A stretch of DNA of 7,795 nucleotides, from NCBI GenBank assembly GCA_023417975.1, contig JAEZDX010000015.1:1-7795 (forward strand), read 5' to 3'. The notes beneath the pieces were generated by a model that was not told the origin of the DNA, ran no database searches, and was given only the letters and a program-made list of their open reading frames with translations. This document shows positions 4,192 to 7,795 of the stretch, in pieces (within the stretch, counting starts at the first letter, position 1; each line of letters starts with the position of its first letter). This DNA comes from Bacillota bacterium (GTDB lineage Bacteria > Bacillota > Clostridia > Clostridiales > Clostridiaceae). The position numbers and the translations under genes are program-made.

Positions 4192-4281
4192 TAATAAGGA
4201 ATATAGGAGACACAAAGATTGATAATCTTTGTGGGCTAATAAGGAATACAGGAGACATAAAGATTAATAATCTTTATGCGC
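4192..4281 (+). repeat. Two tandem 45-bp repeats with hairpins, plus a partial third at the gnd ribosome-binding site
   Basis: Units 4192-4236 and 4237-4281 each begin TAATAAGGAATA, then AGGAGA, then a 10-bp hairpin with a 3-base loop. The arms are CACAAAGATT/AATCTTTGTG in the first and CATAAAGATT/AATCTTTATG in the second, so a C-G pair has become T-A and the pairing is kept. A third copy begins at 4282 (TAATAAGGAATACA) and runs into the true Shine-Dalgarno AAGGAGG and the gnd ATG at 4308. Each full unit thus carries a look-alike ribosome-binding site without a start codon. No T-runs follow, so these are not terminators. Confidence 0.85.
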
Positions 4282-4307
4282 TAATAAGGAATACAAGGAG
4301 GATCAGT

Positions 4308-5210
4308 ATGGAAATAGGATTAATAGGTCTTGGAAGAATGGGATATAATTTGGCACTTAACATGAGAGATCACGGACATAAGCCGGTAGTTTACAATAGA
4401 ACCTTGGAAAAGGTAAAGGAAGCTGAGCAGGAAGGACTTACAGGAGCCTACAGCTTGGAGGAGCTTGTAAATAAGCTTCCTAAGAGAAGAGTTATATGGC
4501 TCATGATACCTGCAGGAGCTGTAGTTGACGAAATGATAGAGAAGCTTTTGCCGCTGCTTGATAAGGATGACATAATAGTTGACGGCGGAAATTCAAACTA
4601 TAAGGATACATTAAGAAGATACAATTATTTAAAGGAAAAAGGAATTGCCTTTGCGGACGTAGGAACTAGCGGAGGAATAAATGGAGCCAGATATGGGGCT
4701 TGTACCATGGCCGGTGCCGACGAGGATGTAATAAGCATAATCGGGCCGCTGCTGAAGGATATAAGCGTAGAAAACGGATATTTGCACTGCGGCAGAGTTG
4801 GTTCGGGACATTTTGTAAAAATGGTTCATAACGGCGTTGAGTATGGAATGATGCAGGCCATAGGTGAAGGCTTTGAAATATTGGAAAAAAGTCAGTTTGA
4901 GCTGGATTTGGAAAAGGTAGCTCTCGTTTGGAATAACGGTTCTGTAGTAAGAAGCTGGCTTATGGAATTGGCCCAAAGTGCTTTTAGTAAAGATGCAAAG
5001 CTGGACGATTTAAAGGGAATAATGTACTCCTCAGGTGAAGGCTTGTGGACTGTGCAGGAGGCTCTTGAATTAAAGGTACCGGCAGTAGTAATCACAGAGT
5101 CCTTGCTAATGAGGTACAGGTCGGAGCAGCAGGATACCTTTACCGGAAAAGTTGTAGCAGCCCTTAGAAACGAATTCGGAGGCCATGCTGTGGCAAAGAG
5201 TGAAAAATAA
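4308..5210 (+). CDS. gnd: 6-phosphogluconate dehydrogenase, decarboxylating, short form
   Basis: It oxidises and decarboxylates 6-phosphogluconate to ribulose 5-phosphate and CO2, in the cytoplasm. The N-terminal Rossmann domain has GLGRMG (7-12) and VVYNRT (27-32); the Asn-Arg-Thr after the second strand is the pattern that holds the NADP 2'-phosphate in classical enzymes. VDGGNSNYKDT (91-101) and DVGTSGG (117-123) form the substrate site. GHFVKMVHNGVEYGMMQ (167-183) holds the catalytic Lys171 and Glu178. At 300 residues it belongs to the short (YqeC/GndA-like) form, lacking the C-terminal extension of the 470-residue enzymes. AAGGAGG precedes the ATG by seven bases. It is the first gene of the operon; zwf follows after 35 bases. 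A long structured leader suggests post-transcriptional control. Confidence 0.95.
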   Translation: MEIGLIGLGRMGYNLALNMRDHGHKPVVYNRTLEKVKEAEQEGLTGAYSLEELVNKLPKRRVIWLMIPAGAVVDEMIEKLLPLLDKDDIIVDGGNSNYKDTLRRYNYLKEKGIAFADVGTSGGINGARYGACTMAGADEDVISIIGPLLKDISVENGYLHCGRVGSGHFVKMVHNGVEYGMMQAIGEGFEILEKSQFELDLEKVALVWNNGSVVRSWLMELAQSAFSKDAKLDDLKGIMYSSGEGLWTVQEALELKVPAVVITESLLMRYRSEQQDTFTGKVVAALRNEFGGHAVAKSEK

Positions 5211-5245
5211 CGGTATAATATCGGAATAAAGAGAGGAGGGCTGTT

Positions 5246-6727
5246 ATGAACAGAGTACAATTACCATCCATAATGGTTATATTCGGCGGAACAGGGGACT
5301 TGACCCACAGAAAGCTGATGCCCTCATTGTATAACCTTTTTCAGCAAAATGTACTGCCGGATAATTTCGCAATAGCAGCGGTAGGACGAAGGAAATATAG
5401 CAATGAGGAATATAGAAGCCAGGTAAGGGAGTCCATAGAGAAATACAGTAGGTTTAAGGTGGAAGATGAAACCTGGGAAAAGCTGAAGGACAGAATTCAT
5501 TATATAAGCTTTAATTTTGACGATGACAGCGGGTATGTACACCTAAAGGATGAACTGGAGCAGCTCGATATAAAGTACAGCACTCTAGGTAACAGAATCT
5601 ACTATTTGGCGGTATCGCCGGAATACTTTGATGTTATAGTCGATAAGCTGGATAAGCACCATATGGCGTTAGATGACAGCAGTATTAGGAGAATAGTCAT
5701 AGAAAAGCCTTTTGGTAAGAACTTGGAATCTGCAGGGTATCTTAACGATAGGATCACGCGGGTGTTCAAGGAAGAGAATACGTACAGAATCGACCACTAC
5801 CTTGGCAAAGAGATGATACAGAATATTATGGTGATGCGGTTTGCCAATTCTGTGTTTGAACATCTTTGGAATAATAAATATATAGATAACGTTCAAATAT
5901 CCTCTACGGAAACCGTGGGGGTGGAAAATAGAGGTGGGTACTATGAAACCTCAGGGGCGCTGAAGGATATGATTCAAAACCACATGTTTCAGCTGCTTAC
6001 GTTAACTGCTATGGAGCCGCCTGTGAACCTTGATACGGAAAGCATAAGAGACGAAAAGGTGAAGGTTTTAAGGTCACTGCAGCCGGTGAGTGTTGAGTTT
6101 GTGAAAGACAATATGGTGAGAGGACAGTACGGAAAAGGGCAAATGGGTATTCACAGCGTCAATGGCTACAGAGAGGAAGAAAGGGTTTCTTCGGATTCCG
6201 ATATCGAAACCTTTGTGGCTATGAAGCTGTATATTGAAAATTACAGGTGGGCAGGAGTTCCCTTCTATATAAGAAGCGGAAAGAGGATGGGTAATAAAAC
6301 TACGGAAATAGTAATTCAATTTAAGTCGCTGCCAAAGATTCTTTACACTAAGGATGAGGAGCTTCAGCCAAATCTTCTCGTTATAAAGGTGCAGCCAAAG
6401 GAAGGTGTAATGTTCCAATTTAATACTAAGAAGCCGGGAACGGGTAACGAAATAATTCCCGTGCAGATGGACTTTAGCCAGAACTGCATGAAGGAGAACA
6501 ATTCCCCGGAAGCTTACGAAAGACTTATTTCTGACATTATGAAGGGCGATGCCACCTTATTTACAAGATGGGACGAGGTGGAGTTTTCCTGGAAGTATGT
6601 GGACGAAATACTTCGCATATGGAGACAGGAAAAGCCTGACTTCCCAAACTATGCTTCCGGAAGCTGGGGACCTGAGGAGGCTCACGGTCTTCTTGAAAGG
6701 GAAGGCAGACAGTGGTGGAATGTGTGA
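5246..6727 (+). CDS. zwf: Glucose-6-phosphate 1-dehydrogenase
   Basis: It oxidises glucose 6-phosphate to 6-phosphogluconolactone, making NADPH: the entry step of the oxidative pentose phosphate pathway. The dinucleotide-binding start is FGGTGDLTHRKL (13-24). EKPFG lies at 153-157. The substrate and catalytic signature RIDHYLGKE is at 181-189 with Asp183 and His184, and DMIQNHMFQ places the catalytic base at His246. The large C-terminal domain runs to the end. At 493 residues it is of normal length and intact. GAGGAGGG lies five bases before the ATG, and gnd ends 35 bases upstream, so the two are surely co-transcribed. The order gnd-zwf, without a lactonase gene between, is worth noting. Confidence 0.97.
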   Translation: MNRVQLPSIMVIFGGTGDLTHRKLMPSLYNLFQQNVLPDNFAIAAVGRRKYSNEEYRSQVRESIEKYSRFKVEDETWEKLKDRIHYISFNFDDDSGYVHLKDELEQLDIKYSTLGNRIYYLAVSPEYFDVIVDKLDKHHMALDDSSIRRIVIEKPFGKNLESAGYLNDRITRVFKEENTYRIDHYLGKEMIQNIMVMRFANSVFEHLWNNKYIDNVQISSTETVGVENRGGYYETSGALKDMIQNHMFQLLTLTAMEPPVNLDTESIRDEKVKVLRSLQPVSVEFVKDNMVRGQYGKGQMGIHSVNGYREEERVSSDSDIETFVAMKLYIENYRWAGVPFYIRSGKRMGNKTTEIVIQFKSLPKILYTKDEELQPNLLVIKVQPKEGVMFQFNTKKPGTGNEIIPVQMDFSQNCMKENNSPEAYERLISDIMKGDATLFTRWDEVEFSWKYVDEILRIWRQEKPDFPNYASGSWGPEEAHGLLEREGRQWWNV

Positions 6728-6735
6728 TTGTAAAA

Positions 6736-6769
6736 CTTCAGGCTCCTGAAAGCTTGGGGCAGCCTGAGG
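6736..6769 (+). other. Intercistronic hairpin between zwf and the cyclase gene
   Basis: CTTCAGGCT (6736-6744) pairs with AGCCTGAGG (6761-6769) with one G-U pair and a 16-base loop. A run of five Ts starts six bases later, too far for a standard terminator. It may reduce or stabilise the downstream message, but probably does not end it. Confidence 0.4.
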
Positions 6770-6791
6770 GGAGATTTTTGGAGGATAAAAT

Positions 6792-7415
6792 ATGAAGATT
6801 TATGATATAAGCATGCTGATCCATGAGGATATGATGGTATATAAAAACAATGAGGGTAAGAAGCCTAAGCTAGAGGTTACTGCAGATTATAAGAGCTCAA
6901 GCCACTACGAAAGCAGAATTAGCATGGACATACACACGGGAACGCATTTTGATGCACCGCTGCATATGGTAGAGGGCGGGGATACTATAGAAAATATAGA
7001 GCTTCATAAGTGCATTACCCCCTGTACGGTTTTTGATCTGACTTCCTTGGAAAAGCAAATAACTAAAGCAGATATTGAAGGGCTGGACATAAAAGAGGGA
7101 CAGTTTGTAATTTTTAAAACTAGAAACTCTTTTCAAATGGAAGTGTTTGATTTTGACTTTGTGTTCATAGAAAAGTCTGCAGCGGAATATTTGAGAGATA
7201 AAAAGATAAAAGGTGTGGGACTGGACGCTCTAGGGGTGGAGAGAAGCCAGCCGAACCACGAAACCCACAAAGCACTTTTGGGCAGCGGCATAACGGTTTT
7301 GGAGGGGCTTTCTTTAAAGCAAATCCAACCGGGAGAGTACACTCTTGTGGCTTTGCCGCTTAAAATAAAAGGTACGGAAGGCGCACCTGCAAGAGCCGTG
7401 CTAATAGAACAATAA
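6792..7415 (+). CDS. Cyclase-family (KynB-like) metal-dependent hydrolase
   Basis: The 207-residue protein belongs to the cyclase family (PF04199) that includes arylformamidase KynB and isatin hydrolase: soluble, metal-dependent hydrolases of amide and related bonds. The hallmark HTGTHFDAPLH lies at 48-58; by family knowledge, His48, His52 and Asp54 bind the metal and His58 helps catalysis. The start YDISMLIHEDM (4-14) and the C-terminal TEGAPARAVLIE also fit. GGAGG (6780-6784) lies seven bases before the ATG. It follows zwf by 64 bases and precedes the operon terminator, so it is most likely the third gene of the gnd-zwf operon. No tryptophan-degradation genes are nearby, so a true kynurenine role is doubtful and the substrate is unknown. 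Confidence 0.85.
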   Translation: MKIYDISMLIHEDMMVYKNNEGKKPKLEVTADYKSSSHYESRISMDIHTGTHFDAPLHMVEGGDTIENIELHKCITPCTVFDLTSLEKQITKADIEGLDIKEGQFVIFKTRNSFQMEVFDFDFVFIEKSAAEYLRDKKIKGVGLDALGVERSQPNHETHKALLGSGITVLEGLSLKQIQPGEYTLVALPLKIKGTEGAPARAVLIEQ

Positions 7416-7423
7416 AGACTTTG

Positions 7424-7452
7424 AAGAAGGTTTAGAGGACCTTCTTTTTTTA
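7424..7452 (+). terminator. Intrinsic terminator of the gnd-zwf-cyclase operon
   Basis: AAGAAGGT (7424-7431) pairs with ACCTTCTT (7439-7446) across a 7-base loop and is followed directly by a T-run. It lies nine bases after the cyclase stop codon. Confidence 0.9.
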
Positions 7453-7519
7453 TTTGATTATATACATTTAGCTGCAGATTTTATACAATTACATTAATAG
7501 ATTAAAGGGGGCGGTAGGT

Positions 7520-7795
7520 GTGGTTTTAAAAGGCTTTAAATTCGGTATGCTGCTGCAGCTTGCAGTGGGACCGGTTTGTATTTTTATCTTTCAAATGGCA
7601 GCTTCAAGTGGTTTTACTGGGGCGGAAGGCGGAGTGCTGGGAGTAACGCTAATAGATGGAGTGTTCATACTTTTAGCTATTTCGGGCCTGGCAGCGGTGA
7701 TTGATAAGGGGAACGTAAGGCTGGGGTTAAAAATATTTGGTGCTGTTATTTTATTTATCTTCGGACTAAGTACAATACTTAGTCAATTTAGCATT
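7520..7795 (+). CDS. LysE-family amino-acid exporter (5' part, cut by window edge)
   Basis: The frame starts at GTG 7520 and stays open to the last base, giving 92 residues. The first GTG at 7518 is out of frame and stops after three codons. A G-rich Shine-Dalgarno (AAAGGGGG, 7504-7511) lies eight bases upstream. The start LKGFKFGMLLQLAVGPVCIF is the first membrane segment of LysE/RhtB translocators, with the conserved Gly-Pro. A Gly-rich loop leads to LGVTLIDGVFILLAISGLAA, the second segment, and a third segment, LKIFGAVILFIFGLS, follows. Such proteins export amino acids through the inner membrane; the substrate cannot be told. It follows the operon terminator, so it should have its own promoter; a possible -10 TACAAT at 7484-7489 has no clear -35. 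Confidence 0.85.
   Translation, partial: MVLKGFKFGMLLQLAVGPVCIFIFQMAASSGFTGAEGGVLGVTLIDGVFILLAISGLAAVIDKGNVRLGLKIFGAVILFIFGLSTILSQFSI

Noticed and set aside
4192..4281. CRISPR array or terminators in the gnd leader
   Set aside because: The units are tandem without spacers, and the hairpins lack T-runs.
6736..6779. Terminator between zwf and the cyclase gene
   Set aside because: The T-run begins six bases after the stem and the next ribosome-binding site follows at once; at most a weak attenuator.

Overview
The window is AT-rich chromosomal DNA with strong GGAGG ribosome-binding sites. An Hsp18-type small heat-shock gene sits behind CtsR boxes, and there is a chemoreceptor tail typical of motile clostridia. 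The best guess is a Firmicute of the Clostridium group; the species cannot be told from the sequence.

Layout. (1) Positions 3-110 hold the last codons of a methyl-accepting chemotaxis protein gene. (2) Positions 159-3256 look like a small inserted island bounded by two perfect 22-bp direct repeats. It carries an unfamiliar 416-aa phosphoribosyltransferase-like protein and a 63-aa DUF4177 protein, both on the minus strand, and a YczE/DUF6198-type membrane protein on the plus strand, plus terminators, palindromes and a possible small RNA. No integrase or transposase is present. (3) Positions 3268-3714 (minus) encode Hsp18, with a promoter wrapped in two CtsR operators. (4) Positions 3797-4307 are a long non-coding leader containing a pair of mutually exclusive stems and two tandem 45-bp hairpin repeats. 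(5) Positions 4308-7415 are a probable operon: gnd (short 6-phosphogluconate dehydrogenase), zwf (glucose-6-phosphate dehydrogenase) and a cyclase-family metal hydrolase, closed by an intrinsic terminator. (6) From 7520 a LysE-family exporter begins and runs off the window.

Two observations stand out. First, removing 159-3234 (one repeat plus the island) rebuilds a compact bidirectional terminator, with an A-run, a paired stem and a T-run, between the convergent chemoreceptor and hsp18 genes. The sequence therefore records an insertion of about 3.1 kb into a terminator. Second, the gnd-zwf leader has repeat units whose hairpins differ by a compensating base-pair change, and a switch-like arrangement in which one segment can pair with either of two copies of the same upstream/downstream sequence.

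Together gnd and zwf supply the oxidative pentose phosphate pathway, making NADPH and ribulose 5-phosphate. The lactonase normally acting between them is not in the window; the cyclase-family hydrolase occupies the operon's third position. All family assignments come from reading motifs by eye; no database search was possible.
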